From assembly GCF_022605725.1 (NCBI RefSeq), contig NC_065557.1, forward strand, positions 806,001-870,000: 64,000 bases of DNA, written 5' to 3'. The DNA comes from Anthonomus grandis grandis (lineage: Eukaryota; Arthropoda; Insecta; Coleoptera; Curculionidae). Both the position numbers and the translations under genes were made by a program. Shown here one piece after another: positions 29,421-41,930 of this stretch; position 1 is the first letter of the stretch, and every line of letters starts with the position of its first letter. Below the pieces are notes generated by a model that saw only the letters and a program-made list of their open reading frames with translations, ran no database searches and was not told the origin of the DNA.

Positions 29421-32410
29421 CCTCATAAAACGTTTAAATATAACAAATTTCTCTGGATTTGGTATGAAATTCCCTGTAAATTTTATTTCAATTACAAAAG
29501 CGTCTAACCAAAAATTTCCAGGCTATCCATTGTTAAACTATTTAGTGGACTCTAAGGTTCCTTAAACAAGCTCTTTGCCCTTTAAACGTAATTTTCTTAA
29601 AAACTACTCAACATTTTTTAATGAAATGAATTGATCTGGATTCACAATTAAATTCTCTGAAAATGTTGTTTAGAATTTAAAAGCGTCCAACCAAAAGTTT
29701 CCAGGTTATCCAGTGTTAAACCAACCCGGAGGTCCTTTAAACAAACTTTTAGTCATTTAAACTCGATTTTCTCAAAAACTACTTAACATTTTTTGATGAA
29801 AGAAATTTTTCTGGATTTAGAATTAAATTTTCTGGAAATTTTGTTAAGGATCCAAAAGCATCCAACTAAAAATTTCCGGGTTTTCCAGAATTTAATCAAG
29901 TGACAGACCTTAAGATTCTTTAATCAAACTTTCAGTCATTTAAACCAAATTTCCTCAAAAACTAATCACCGTTTTTTATTGAAAAAAATTGACCTGGATT
30001 AAAAATTAAATTTTCTGGAAATCTTGTTTAGAGTCCAAATCCGTCCAACCAAAAGTTGCTAGGTTATCCAGTGTTAAACCAACCCAAATATCCTTTAAGC
30101 AAACTTTTAGTCATTTTAACTCGATTTTCGCATAAACTACTTGTCATTTTTTGATGAAACAAATTCTTCTGGATTTCGAATTAAATTTTCTGGAAATCTT
30201 GTTAAAAGTCCAAAACCATCCAACCAACAATTTTCCAGCTTCTCCAGAAATAAACCAAGTGATCCTAAGATTTCTTTATCAAACTTTCAGTCATTTGAAC
30301 TCAATTTTTTCGAAAACTAATCAAAAATTTTTATTGAAAAAAATAGCTCTGGGTTTAGAATTAAATTTTTTGGAAATCTTGTTTGAGTCCAAAATTGTCC
30401 ATCCAAAAGTTTCTAAATTATCCAAAGTTAAACCAAGTAGTGGACCCTGAGGTCCCTGAAACGGACTTTTTCTCATTTAAACGCAATTTTCTCAAAAACT
30501 ACTGAAAATATTTTGACAAAACAAATTGCCTCGGATTCTAAATTAAATTCTCTAAAAATTATGTTTTGGGTCCAAAAGCGTCCAACTACCTCTTGCCAAG
30601 TTACCCAGAGTTAAACCAAATAGTGGACGATTCTCCGGTTCCTTATACGAACTGTTTGTCATTTAAACGAAATTATCCCAAAAAATCTTAATGAAACCAA
30701 TTGCCTCGAATTTAGAATTGAATTATCTGGAAATCTTGTCCATGGCCCCAAAGCGTCCAACCACAAGTTATCAAGTTATCCAGAGTTAAACCAAGTAAAG
30801 AAATCAGACGTCCCTTAAATTGACTTTTTATTACTTAAACTCAATTTCCTTAGAAAATACTCAAAATATGTTAATGTAATAAACTGCCTTGGATTCAGAA
30901 TTAAATTCTCTAAAAATGTTGTTAAACGCTCAAAGGTGTACACCTGAAGGTTTCCAGGTTATCCAGAGTTAAACCATCTAGTGGACCCTGGGGTCTCTGA
31001 AACATACTTTTTCTCATTTAAACTCAATTTTTTCGAAAACTAATCAAAAATTTTTATTGAAAAAAATAGCTCTGGGTTTAGAATTAAATTTCTGGAAACC
31101 TTGTTTGAGTCCAAAATTGTCCATCCAAAAGTTTCTAAATTATCCAAAGTTAAACCAAGTAGTGGACCCTGAGGTCCCTGAAACGGACTGTTTCTCATTT
31201 AAACTCAATTTTCTCAAAAACTACTGAAAATATTTTAACAAAACAAATTGCCTCGGATTCTAAATTAAATTCTCTAAAAATTATGTTTTGGGTCCAAAAG
31301 CGTCCAACTGCCTCTTGTCGAGTTACCCAGAGTTAAACCAAATAGTGGACGATTCTCCGGTTCCTTATACGAACTGTTTGTCATTTAAACGAAATTATCT
31401 CAAAAAATCTTAACGCAACCAATTGCCTCGGATTTAGAATTAAATCATATGGAAATCTTGTTCATGGTCCAAAAGCGTCCAACCACAAGTTGTCAAGTTA
31501 TCCACGGTTAAACCAAGTAAAGAAATCAGACCTCCCTTAAATCGACTTTTTATTACTTAAACTCAATTTTCTTAGAAAATACTCAAAATATGTTAATGTA
31601 ATAAACTGCCTTGGATTCAGAATTACATTTTCTAAAAATGTTGTTAAACACTCAAAGGTGTACACCTAAAGGTTTCCAGGTTATCCAGAGTTGAACCATC
31701 TAGTGGACCCTGGGGTCTCTGAAACATACTTTTTCTCATTTAAACTCAATTTTTTCGAAAACTAATCAAAAATTTTTATTGAAAAAAATAGCTCTGGGTT
31801 TAGAATTAAATTTTCTGGAAATCTTCTAAATTATCCAAAGTTAAACCAAGTAGTGGACCCTGAGGTCCCTGAAACGGACTTTTTCTCATTTAAACTCAAT
31901 TTTCTCAAAAACTACTGAAAATATTTTAACAAAACAAATTGCCTCGGATTCTAAATTAAATTGTCTAAAAATTATGTTTTGGGTCCAAAAGCGTCCAACT
32001 ACCTCTTGCCAAGTTACCCAGAGTTAAACCAAATAGTGGACGATTCTCCGGTTCCTTATACGAACTGTTTGTTATTTAAACGAAATTATCCCAAAAAATC
32101 TTAATGAAACCAATTGCCTCGAATTTAGAATTGAATTATCTGGAAATCTTGTTCATAGCCCAAAAGCGTCCAACCACAAGTTGTCAAGTTATCCCGAGTT
32201 AAACCAAATAAAGAAATCAGACGTCCTTTAAATTGACTTTTTATCACTTAAACTCAATTTTCTCAGAAACTACTCAAAATATGTTAATGTAATAAACTGC
32301 CTTGGATTCAGAATTAAATTCTCTAAAAATGTTGTTAAACGCTCAAAGGTGTACACCTAAAGGTTTCCAGGTTATCCAGAGTTAAACCATCCAGTGGACC
32401 CTGGGGTCCC
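29420..32410 (+). repeat. ~181-bp satellite block, plus orientation, with four-unit higher-order repeat
   Basis: About 16 tandem units: CATTTAAACTCAATTTTCTC, AAAAACTACT, GGATTCAGAATTAAATTCTC, GGTCCAAAAGCGTCCAACC, TTATCCAGAGTTAAACCAAG, GTGGACCCTGAGGTCC. Near-identical segments recur at 30299, 31021 and 31743 (AACTCAATTTTTTCGAAAAC), a 722-bp period equal to four units. Confidence 0.85.
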
Positions 32411-32577
32411 TTCTTCTTCTTCTCCTCAGTGTGCCTTATCCTCTCAGAACGTTAACGATCACATTTAGCCCATCTAACTTTATCAAGTGCACAATTCAAT
32501 TGACGTCATATTCGTCCATGGTCGCAAGTTTCTCAATCATTCATTTTTCTGTTTTGTTTTTTCTTCAAAGTACTCTT
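32411..32577. mobile_element. ~167-bp insertion splitting the satellite
   Basis: A unique segment starting CTTCTTCTTCTTCTCCTCAG interrupts a satellite unit between GGTCCC and AGGTCCCTTAAACC. It is bounded by a short repeat of GGTCCCTT. On the minus strand it ends in a (GAA)n tail, like the 3' end of a retrotransposed LINE or SINE fragment. The family is not recognised. Confidence 0.4.
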
Positions 32578-32760
32578 CAGGTCCCTTAAACCGCCTTTTT
32601 GCCATTTAAACCCAATTTTGCCAAAAACCACTTGACATATTTCAACGAAACAAACTGCCTTGAATTCAGAACTGAATTCTCTAAAAATGATGTTTTAGAT
32701 TCAAAAGCATCCGACCAATAGTTCTCCAGACTTAAACCGATAATGTACTTAGACTTTAGT
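32578..32760 (+). repeat. One further unit of the ~184-bp satellite
   Basis: The unit resumes after the insertion and ends at a unique island. Confidence 0.6.
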
Positions 32761-33743
32761 CTTTGCTAATCTAAGTATGTACGACACGTTTCCCCTATAT
32801 TCCATTTATCCCGATCCAGAACAAAACGGCATCGGTTTACATAAACCCGATAACAAATGGCGGTTTGTCAGTGGGGCACTAATACCATCCACACTCTCGT
32901 CTCGTCTCATTTCGGTCAACGAGAGGTCAAAAGTATGCGCTCTTTACCTTAATAAACAAACCGATATTGACGAGGGGCCTCACGTGGACCCGTCACAGGC
33001 CTCCGGCTACTGAGAAATTTCCTCACCGCCGCTGTCCCAAATATTCGCGTGTTAACGAACCCTAATCTGAATTTTCTGTTGATGTTAAATAATCGACCGC
33101 CGGTTGCATAATACGATTGTACATTTTCATTGACAGTCCGTCCGTCGGTGCCATGTGTCGGCCTTGATGATGATTTTGGTGCGTTGATCTCGCACCACGA
33201 ATTAATTATTCGTCATCGCACCGAATTGAACTGATGCATTACAGGCAGAAAAGTGAGCTAACCCTTCATCTCACTAGGTACCATGAAATGAAGTTTTCTC
33301 ATTGATAATCAGTTGTTAACGAACCCTAATAATAACTTGTGACTGGCATAATAAAGCGTAATAAAAAGGGTCGCAAGTAGACCGATGGGGGGGCCGACTA
33401 TACTAAGAAAAACAAACGACCCTAACGACGTTCAAATAATTAATAGACAATCGCGTAATCACATGTAAAGTCCCAATTTTGTTTTCCTCAAGATTAAGAG
33501 CAATTTGCGGAGGAGAGCGGAGCAACTGGTGTTTTATTCGTCAATTAACGCGTTACAAGTTATTTTTAATTGCCTTAAGGGGGATGGACCCCTGGACCGG
33601 ACTCAGGGTTAATAAAATCCTTAGTGAATGGAATTTTGAGCCTTATAAAAATCGTTCGATGGGGTGGCTATGTGGGAGGGTTTGTTGCTTCTCCGTATCC
33701 TCCTTAGACCGGGCCTGTCCGTCAATCAAGCTCCATTCGCACA
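32760..33743. other. Unique GC-richer island (possible regulatory DNA) upstream of a TATA promoter
   Basis: Non-repetitive and more GC-rich than its surroundings, with no convincing coding frame. It contains E-box-like CACATG near 33460 and TTATTTTTAA at 33560-33569, which fits the MEF2 consensus YTAWWWWTAR. Open frames at 32777-33013 and 33479-33835 lack family similarity. Confidence 0.4.
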
Positions 33744-33831
33744 TATATAAACAAACCATCAGGGATGTTTCTTATCAGTCACTTCATTTCGGTGCTGACA
33801 AGTGGTTTAAGAAGAAGATTTTTCCAAGATG
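33744..33831 (+). promoter_or_regulatory. TATA/Inr core promoter and leader exon ending at ATG
   Basis: TATATAAA at 33744-33751 is followed 33 bp later by an insect initiator TCAGTC (A+1 at 33777). A 55-nt leader then ends in AAGATG at 33831, directly followed by a perfect donor GTAAGT at 33832. The exon would carry the start codon and nothing more. Genes of the calmodulin/troponin C family often have an intron immediately after ATG, and the MEF2-like site upstream would fit a muscle gene. Both are inference, as no downstream coding exon was found in the window. Confidence 0.45.
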
Positions 33832-33837
33832 GTAAGT

Positions 33838-34480
33838 GCCACTTTTATTTTATCGAAATATGGGTTGCTGGTGATTGTACGACTGCCTCCTGCGTTTGTA
33901 AGCGATGATTTATTGAGCAGAATTGATTATTCTTTCAGGCAGTTGAAGAAATTTTAAAATTATCCTAGACATTTGAGCAGCTTCCGCCTTTGTCTTCTAA
34001 TTTTCTCAAAAACTTCTTAAAATATCTTTTAACGATTTTTACTAGATTCAGAGTTTTGATAAGAAAAATTGAGTGAACTGAGTCTTCTCTTAAAAAAAAT
34101 CAATAATCTTCAACAAGATTTTCATTTAAAATAAGTCTTTTTTTTTTAATATATGTCAAGCCTATAACTTTGATGGCCTTGGTTTCATTGGGCCTTATAG
34201 GCAGAAAACCCAAGGTTGACAAAATTATAGGCTTGCCCCATTTTTTAGAGAAAAAAATAAATTTTTTTTAAATTTTTATTTCGGTTTTGTGAAAAAACTT
34301 TATTATTAAAGAATTTGTGCAAAGTTCGAGATTTTTGAATTATGGTAATTTTTTGATTTTTTCCAAAATTTTTTTTTTATAGTTTCAAAAATTTTATTAA
34401 AGAAAATACGTAAAACACTGATAAAATTACAGTGTGCCCAATTATTATTGAGCAAAATATATTATTTTTTCAGGCAGTTA
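33838..34480. other. AT-rich intronic-type DNA, nothing recognised
   Basis: Contains runs of A/T and a few decayed satellite phrases (AATTTTCTCAAAAACTTCTT near 34000), then passes into the next satellite block. Confidence 0.4.
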
Positions 34481-36110
34481 ATCAGATTTCACCTCTTCTA
34501 CTTCTGCACTGAGAGACTTTTAATTGACTTGAGTGATTTAAACTAGATTTTCTCAAAAACCACTCAGAATAAACAACTGAAGCAAATTGCACCACTGGAT
34601 TCAAAATTAAATTCTCTGGAAATGTCGCATAGCTTCCAAAAGGGTCCACTTAAAGAATTCCAGGTTATCCAAGTCGTAGACCCTGAGGTCCCATAGACCG
34701 ACTTTTTGCCATTAAAACTCAATTTTCTGAAAAGCTACTCAAAACATCTTAATGAAACAAAATTCTCTGGATTCAGAATTAAATTCTATAGAAATGTTGT
34801 TTAAGGCCCAAAAGTTTACACCTAAAAGTTTCCACGTTATCCAGAGTTGAACCAAATGGTCGTCCCTTAAAAAGGCTTTTTGTCTCCTCAACTCAATTTT
34901 TTCAAAAAGTACTCAAAATATTTTAATAAAACATACTGCCCTGAATTCAGAATTAAATTCTCTGGAACTTTTGTCAAGGTTCAAAAATGTGTACTCAAGG
35001 GTTCCCCGGTTATCCAGAGTTAAATCGAATAATAAGCCCTGATGTCGCTTAAACCGACTTTTTATCGTTAAAACTCAATTTTCTCAGCAACTACTTAACA
35101 TTTTATGATGAACCAAACTGCCCTGAATTCAGAATTACATTTCCTGAAACGATTGTTAAACATCCAAGAATGTACACCCAAAAGTTTCCTAGTTATTTAA
35201 AGTTAAATCAAGTAGAAGTCCTGAGGTCTCTTAAACCGACTTTTTGATGTTAAAACTCAATTTTCTCAGCAACTACTCAATATTTTTAAATGAAACAAAT
35301 TGCACTGGATTCAAAATTGAATTCTCTGAAAATGTTGTTGTTGAAGGTCCAAAAGTGTATATCTAAAGGTTTCCAGGTTATCCAGACTCAAACCGATTAG
35401 TGGTCACTGAAGTTCCTTAAATCGACTGTTTGTCATTTAAATTCAATTTTCTCAAAAACTACTTAAAATATCTTAGTGAAAGAAATTGTCCTGGATTCAG
35501 AATTAAATTTTATGGAAATTTTAGTTAAGATCCAAGAGTATACACCTAAAGGTTTCCAGGTTATCAAGAGTTAAACCAAGTACTAAGCCCTGAGAACCCT
35601 TAAATTGTTAAAACTCAATTTTCTCAAAAAGTACTCGATATTTTTTAATAAAACAAATGGCACTGGATTCAGAATTAAATTCCCTGAATATATCGTTTAA
35701 GGTCGAAAGGTGTATACACAAGAGTTCTCAGGTTATCCAGAGTTAAAGCAAATTGTGGATCTTGAAATCCTTTAAACCGACTTATTCTCATTTAAACTCA
35801 ATTTTCTCAAAAACTATTGAAAATATTTTAACGAAACAAATTGCCCTGGATTCAAAATTTAATTCTCTGGAAATGTTGTTTCAGACCCAAAACCGGCCAA
35901 CCAAAAGTTGCCAATTTATTCAGAGTTAAACCAAGTAGTGAGCCCCGAAGTCCTTTAAAACAACTTATTGTCATTTAAACCGATTTTTCTCAAAAACCAC
36001 TCAAGATACCTCAATAAAACAAACTACGTCGAATTTAGAATTAAATTCTCTAAAAATATTCTTTTGGATCCAATAACCTACAACCGAAGCCTTTCCCACT
36101 TGTCCAGCTT
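34480..36110 (+). repeat. ~184-bp satellite block, plus orientation (about 9 units)
   Basis: The same family as at 29.4-32.4 kb but more diverged between units. Shared phrases are ACTCAATTTTCTCAAAAACT, GGATTCAGAATTAAATTCTC, TTTCCAGGTTATCCAGAGTT and AAACCGACTTTTTG. Confidence 0.8.
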
Positions 36111-36640
36111 AACCTAGCCGGGTAAAATAATCTGCAGCAAAATCCAAAAATTACCGAATTGATTTGACGTGGTCAGTTTGCACCAACGTGGTCCCGTTCT
36201 AACCCACGACGAACTTGTGAGAGACAGACACTGAATTAAATCGTCCGATAAAAATCAAAACAAAAAAATTTCTCTCTGGACCAGTTAGATCTCGAAATAG
36301 TCCGTAAAAAATCACGGATCCAACTGCATCAAACGGCATTTCCGCCTTTTTTTATTGTTGTAGTCGCGTCGTCTCGCCTTTTGCCAAAATCCCAATAAAA
36401 CTATAAAGAGACGACGACCGATGAGTGTTTTAAAATGGTTTTGGCACCGTGCAATAGACCACCGGCGGTTTATCTTTCAATTTATTTGGTGGTTGCGTGT
36501 CCAGGTGTTTTGTTTAGTGCGATCCACGTTTGTTTTCCATGTGTACGATAACAATGGTAAGCAGAAAAAATTGATCGGTGTTCGCAGGCCAACTAGTCCA
36601 TATATAGAGTCTTTTGGTGCAGACAATTACGTTCCTCAGG
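36110..36640 (+). promoter_or_regulatory. Unique island with TATA-like box and second ATG/GTAAG exon end
   Basis: A GC-richer island between satellite blocks. CTATAAAG at 36401-36408 is followed by about 145 bp of complex sequence ending CAATG at 36556 and a donor GTAAGC at 36557, again ATG exactly before the splice site. A 42-codon open frame from 36435 (MVLAPCNRPPAVYLS) stops just before that ATG and may be an upstream frame. A second TATATAG lies at about 36602. No downstream coding exon was found. Confidence 0.35.
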
Positions 36641-39600
36641 TGGCATTTAAATTCGATTTTCTTAAAAATTTTGAATGAACTACATTGCTCTGGATTCAGA
36701 ATTTAATTTTCTGGAAATGTTCTTTTGGGTCCCAAAGTGTCCGACCAAAAGTTTCCCGGTTATCGAGTGTTAAACCAAGTAATGGACCTTGAAGAGCTTT
36801 TAAAGAGACTTTTTGCCATTTAAACTCAATTTTCTCAGAAACTACTTGAAATTTTTTAATGAAATAAATTGCTCGGGATTCAGAATTAAATTCTCCGGAA
36901 ATGTTGTTTATGGTCCAAAAATGTCCAATCAAAAGTTTCCCGGTTATCCAGTGTTAACTGAAGTACTGGACCTTAAGGTGCCTTAAATCGACTTTTTGTA
37001 ATTTAAACTCAATTTTGTCAAAAACTACTTGAAATTTTTTAATGAAATAAATTGCTCTGGATTTGGAATTTAATTTTCTGGAAATGTTCTTTTGGGTCCC
37101 AAAAGTTCCAAGCAAAAGTTTCCCGGTTATCGAGTGTTAAACCAAGTAATGGACCTTGAGGTTCTTTTAAAGGGACTTTTTTCCATTTAAACTCAATTTT
37201 CTCAAAAACTACTGAAATTCTTTTTAATGAAATAAATTGCTCTGAATTCGGAATTTAATTTTCTGGAAATGTTCTTTTGAGTCCCAAAGTGTCGAAGCAA
37301 AAGTTTTCCGGTTATCGAGTGTTAAACCAAGTAATGGACCTTGAGGTTCTTTTAAAGAGACTTTTTGCCATTTAAACTCAATTTTCTCAGAAACTATTTA
37401 AAATTTTTTAATGAAATAAATTGCCCTGGATTCGGAATTTAATTTTCTGGAAATGTTCTTTTGGGTCCCAAAGGTTCCAAGCAAAAGTTTCCCGGTTATC
37501 CAGTGTTAAACCAAGTAATGGACCTTGAGATTCTTTTAAAGGGACTTTTTGCCATTTAAACTCAATTTTCTCAAAAACTACTTAAAATTTTTTAATGAAA
37601 TAAATTGCTCTGGATTGGGAATTTAATTTTCTGGAAATGTTCTTTTGAGTCCCAAAATGTCCAAACAAAAGTTTCCTGATTATCGAGTGTTAAACCAAGT
37701 AATGGACCTTGAAGTCCTTTTAAAGAAACTTTTTGCCATTTAAACTCAATTTTCTCAGAAACTATTTAAAATTTTTTAATGAAATAAATTGCTCTGGATT
37801 CAGAATTTAATTTTCTGGAAATGTTCTTTTGGGTCCCAAAGGTTCCAAGCAAAAGTTTCCCGGTTATCGAGTGTTAAACCAAGTAATGGCCCTTGAGGTT
37901 CTTTTAAAGGGACTTTTTGCCATTTAAACTCAATTTTCTCAGAAACTACTTGAAATTTTTTAACGAAATAAAATGCTCTGGATTCAGAATTAAATTCTCC
38001 GGAAATATTGTTTATGGTCCAAAAATGTCCAATCAAAAGTTTCCCGGTTATCCAGTGTTAATTGAAGTACTGGACCTTAAGGTGCCTTAAATCGACTTTT
38101 TGTAATTTAAACTCAATTTTGTCAAAAACTACTTGAAATTTTTTAATGAAATAAATTGCTCTGGATTCGGAATTTAATTTTCTGGAAATGTTCTTTTGGG
38201 TCCCAAAGGTTCCAAGCAAAAGTTTCCCGGTTATCGAGTGTTGAATCAAGTAATGGACTTTGAAGTGCTTTTAAAGGGACTTTTTGCCATTTAAACTCAA
38301 TTTTCTCAAAAACTACTTGAAATTTTTTAATGAAATAAATTGCTCTGGATTTGGAATTTAATTTTCTGGAAATGTTCTTTTGAGTCCCAAAATGTCCAAA
38401 CAAAAGTTTCCTGATTATCGAGTGTTAAACCAAGTAATGGACCTTGAAGTCCTTTTAAAGAAACTTTTTGCCATTTAAACTCAATTTTCTCAGAAACTAC
38501 TTAAAATTTTTTAATGAAATAAATTGCTCTGGATTTGGAATTTAATTTTCTGGAAATGTTCTTTTGGGCCCCAAAGTGTCCGACCAAAAGTTTCCCGGTT
38601 ATCGAGTGTTAAACCAAGTAATGGACTTTGAAGTGCTTTTAAAGAGACTTTTTGCCATTTAAACTCAATTTTCTCAGAAACTACTTGAAATTTTTTAATG
38701 AAATAAATTGTTCGGGATTCAGAATTAAATTCTATGGAAATGTTGTTTAAGGTCCAAGAGCGTGCAACCAAAAGTTTCCAGGTTTTGCGGTGGTAAACCA
38801 AGTAATGGCCTTAGAGGTTCGTTAAAGAAACTTTTTGCCATTTAAACTCAATTTTCTCAAAAGCTACTGAAATTTTTTTAATGAAATAAATTGCTCTGGA
38901 TTCGGAATTTAATTTTCTGGAAATGTTCTTTTGGGCCCCAAAGTGTCCGACCAAAAGTTTCCCGGTTATCGAGTGTTAAACCAAGTAATGGACTTTGAAG
39001 TGCTTTTAAAGAGACTTTTTGCCATTTAAACTCAATTTTCTCAGAAACTACTTGAAATTTTTTAATGAAATAAATTGTTCGGGATTCAGAATTAAATTCT
39101 ATGGAAATGTTGTTTAAGGTCCAAGAGCGTGCAACCAAAAGTTTCCAGGTTTTGCGGTGTTAAACAAAGTAATAGCCTTAGAGGTTCTTTAAAGAGACTT
39201 TTTGCCATTTAAACTCAATTTTCTCAAAAACTACTGAAATTTTTTTTAATGAAATAAAATGCTCTGGATTCAGAATTAAATTCTCCGGAAATGTTGTTTA
39301 TGGTCCAAAAATGTCCAATCAAAAGTTTCCCGGTTATCCAGTGTTAACTGAAGTACTGGACCTTAAGGTGCCTTAAATCGACTTTTTGTAATTTAAACAC
39401 AATTTTGTCAAAACCTACTTGAAATTTTTTAATGAAATAAATTGCTCTGGATTCGGAATTTAATTTTCTGGAAATGTTCTTTTGGGTCCCAAAGGTTCCA
39501 AGCAAAAGTTTCCCGGTTATCGAGTGTTAAACCAAGTAATGGACCTTGAGGTTCTTTTAAAGGGACTTTTTGCCATTTAAACTCAATTTTCTCAAAAACT

Positions 39601-41930
39601 ATTTAAATTTTTTTAATGAAATAAATTGCTCTGGATTGGGAATTTAATTTTCTGGAAATGTTCTTTTGAGTCCCAAAATGTCCAAACAAAAGTTTCCTGA
39701 TTATCGAGTGTTAAACCAAGTAATGGACCTTGAAGTCCTTTTAAAGAAACTTTTTGCCATTTAAATTCAATTTTCTCAGAAACTATTTAAAATTTTTTAA
39801 TTAAATAAATTGCTCTGGATTCAGAATTTAATTTTCTGGAAATGTTCTTTTGGGTCCCAAAGTGTCCAAACAAAAGTTTCCTGATTATTGAGTGTTAAAC
39901 CAAGTAATGGACCTTGAAGTCCTTTTAAAGAAACTTTTTGCCATTTAAACTCAATTTTCTCAGAAACTATTTAAAATTTTTTAATTAAATAAATTGCTAT
40001 GGATTCGGAATTTAATTTTCTGGAAATGTTCTTTTGGGTCCCAAAGGTTCCAAGCAAAAGTTTCCCGGTTATCGAGTGTTAAACCAAGTAATGGACCTTG
40101 AGATTCTTTTAAAGGGACTTTTTGCCATTTAAACTCAATTTTCTCAAAAACTACTTAAAATTTTTTAATGAAATAAATTGCTCTGGATTTGGAATTTAAT
40201 TTTCTGGAAATGTTCTTTTGAGTCCCAAAATGTCCAAACAAAAGTTTCCTGATTATCGAGTGTTAAACCAAGTAATGGACCTTGAAGTCCTTTTAAAGAA
40301 ACTTTTTGCCATTTAAACTCAATTTTGTCAAAAACTACTTGAAATTTTTTAATGAAATAAATTGCTCTGGATTCGGAATTTAATTTTCTGGAAATGTTCT
40401 TTTGGGCCCCAAAGTGTCCGACCAAAAGTTTCCCGGTTATCGAGTGTTAAACCAAGTAATGGACCTTGAAGTCCTTTTAAAGAAACTTTTTGCCATTTAA
40501 ACTCAATTTTCTCAAAAACTACTTAAAATTTTTTAATGAAATAAATTGCTCTGGATTCGGAATTTAATTTTCTGAAAATGTTCTTTTGAGTTCCAAAATG
40601 TCCAAACAAAAGTTTCCTGATTATCGAGTGTTAAACCAAGTAATGGACCTTGAAGTCCTTTTAAAGAAACTTTTTGCCACTTAAACTCAATTTTCTCAGA
40701 AACTATTTAAAATTTTTTAATTAAATAAATTGCTATGGATTCGGAATTTAATTTTCTGGAAATGTTCTTTTGGGTCCCAAAGGTTCCAAGCAAAAGTTTC
40801 CCGGTTATCGAGTGTTAAACCAAGTAATGGACCTTGAGATTCTTTTAAAGGGACTTTTTGCCATTTAAACTCAATTTTCTCAAAAACTACTTAAAATTTT
40901 TTAATGAAATAAATTGCTCTGGATTTGGAATTTAATTTTCTGGAAATGTTCTTTTGAGTCCCAAAATGTCCAAACAAAAGTTTCCTGATTATCGAGTGTT
41001 AAACCAAGTAATGGACCTTGAAGTCCTTTTAAAGAAACTTTTTGCCATTTAAACTCAATTTTGTCAAAAACTACTTGAAATTTTTTAATGAAATAAATTG
41101 CTCTGGATTCGGAATTTAATTTTCTGGAAATGTTCTTTTGGGCCCCAAAGTGTCCGACCAAAAGTTTCCCGGTTATCGAGTGTTAAACCAAGTAATGGAC
41201 CTTGAAGAGCTTTTAAAGAGACTTTTTGCCATTTAAACTCAATGTTCTCAGAAACTACTTGAAATTTTTTAATGAAATAAATTGTTCGGGATTCAGAATT
41301 AAATTCTATGGAAATGTTGTTTAAGGTCCAAGAGCGTGCAACCAAAAGTTTCCAGGTTTTGCGGTGTTAAACAAAGTAATAGCCTTAGAGGTTCTTTAAA
41401 GAGACTTTTTGCCATTTAAACTCAATTTTCTCAAAAACTACTGAAATTTTTTTTAATGAAATAAAATGCTCTGGATTCAGAATTAAATTCTCCGGAAATG
41501 TTGTTTATGGTCCAAAAATGTCCAATCAAAAGTTTCCCGATTATCCAGTGTTAACTGAAGTACTGGACCTTAAGGTGCCTTAAATCGACTTTTTGTAATT
41601 TAAACTCAATTTTATCAAAAACTACTCAAATTTTTTTAATGGAAAAAATTGATATGGATTTAGAATTAAATTGTCTAAAAATGTTGTTTAAGGTTCAAAA
41701 CTGTTTAATGAAAAGTTTCCAAGTTATCCAGAATTAAACCGACTAATGGAGCCTAAGGTCCCTTAAACCGACTTTTAGTCATTTACACTCAATTTTCTCA
41801 AAAACTACTTAACCTATTTTAACGAAACAAACTGCACTGGATTTAGAATTGAGTTTTCTGATATTGTTGCTTAAGGTCCAAAAGTCTCCATCTAACAGTT
41901 TCCAAGTTATCCATACTTAAGCCACCTGAA
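36640..41930 (+). repeat. Main 184-bp satellite block (about 29 units) with higher-order repeats
   Basis: Units are much more alike than in the other blocks: CATTTAAACTCAATTTTCTC, AAAATTTTTTAATGAAATAA, TTGCTCTGGATTCGGAATTT, TTCTGGAAATGTTC, GGTTATCGAGTGTTAAACC. Long segments repeat at multiples of 184: for example 40165-40425 recurs at 40901-41161 (736 bp, four units), and 38511 recurs at 38878 (two units). Many 60-96-codon open frames on the minus strand are the same satellite translated. 184 is not a multiple of three, so they are not genes. Confidence 0.9.

Noticed and set aside
33479..33835. 118-codon plus-strand frame
   Set aside because: It runs through the TATA box, initiator and leader of the proposed promoter and has no similarity.
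36696..41345. A dozen similar 60-96-residue proteins on the minus strand, looking like a gene family
   Set aside because: They are translations of the 184-bp satellite. The period is not a multiple of three, so each frame closes within about one and a half units, and there are no conserved starts, splice sites or flanks.
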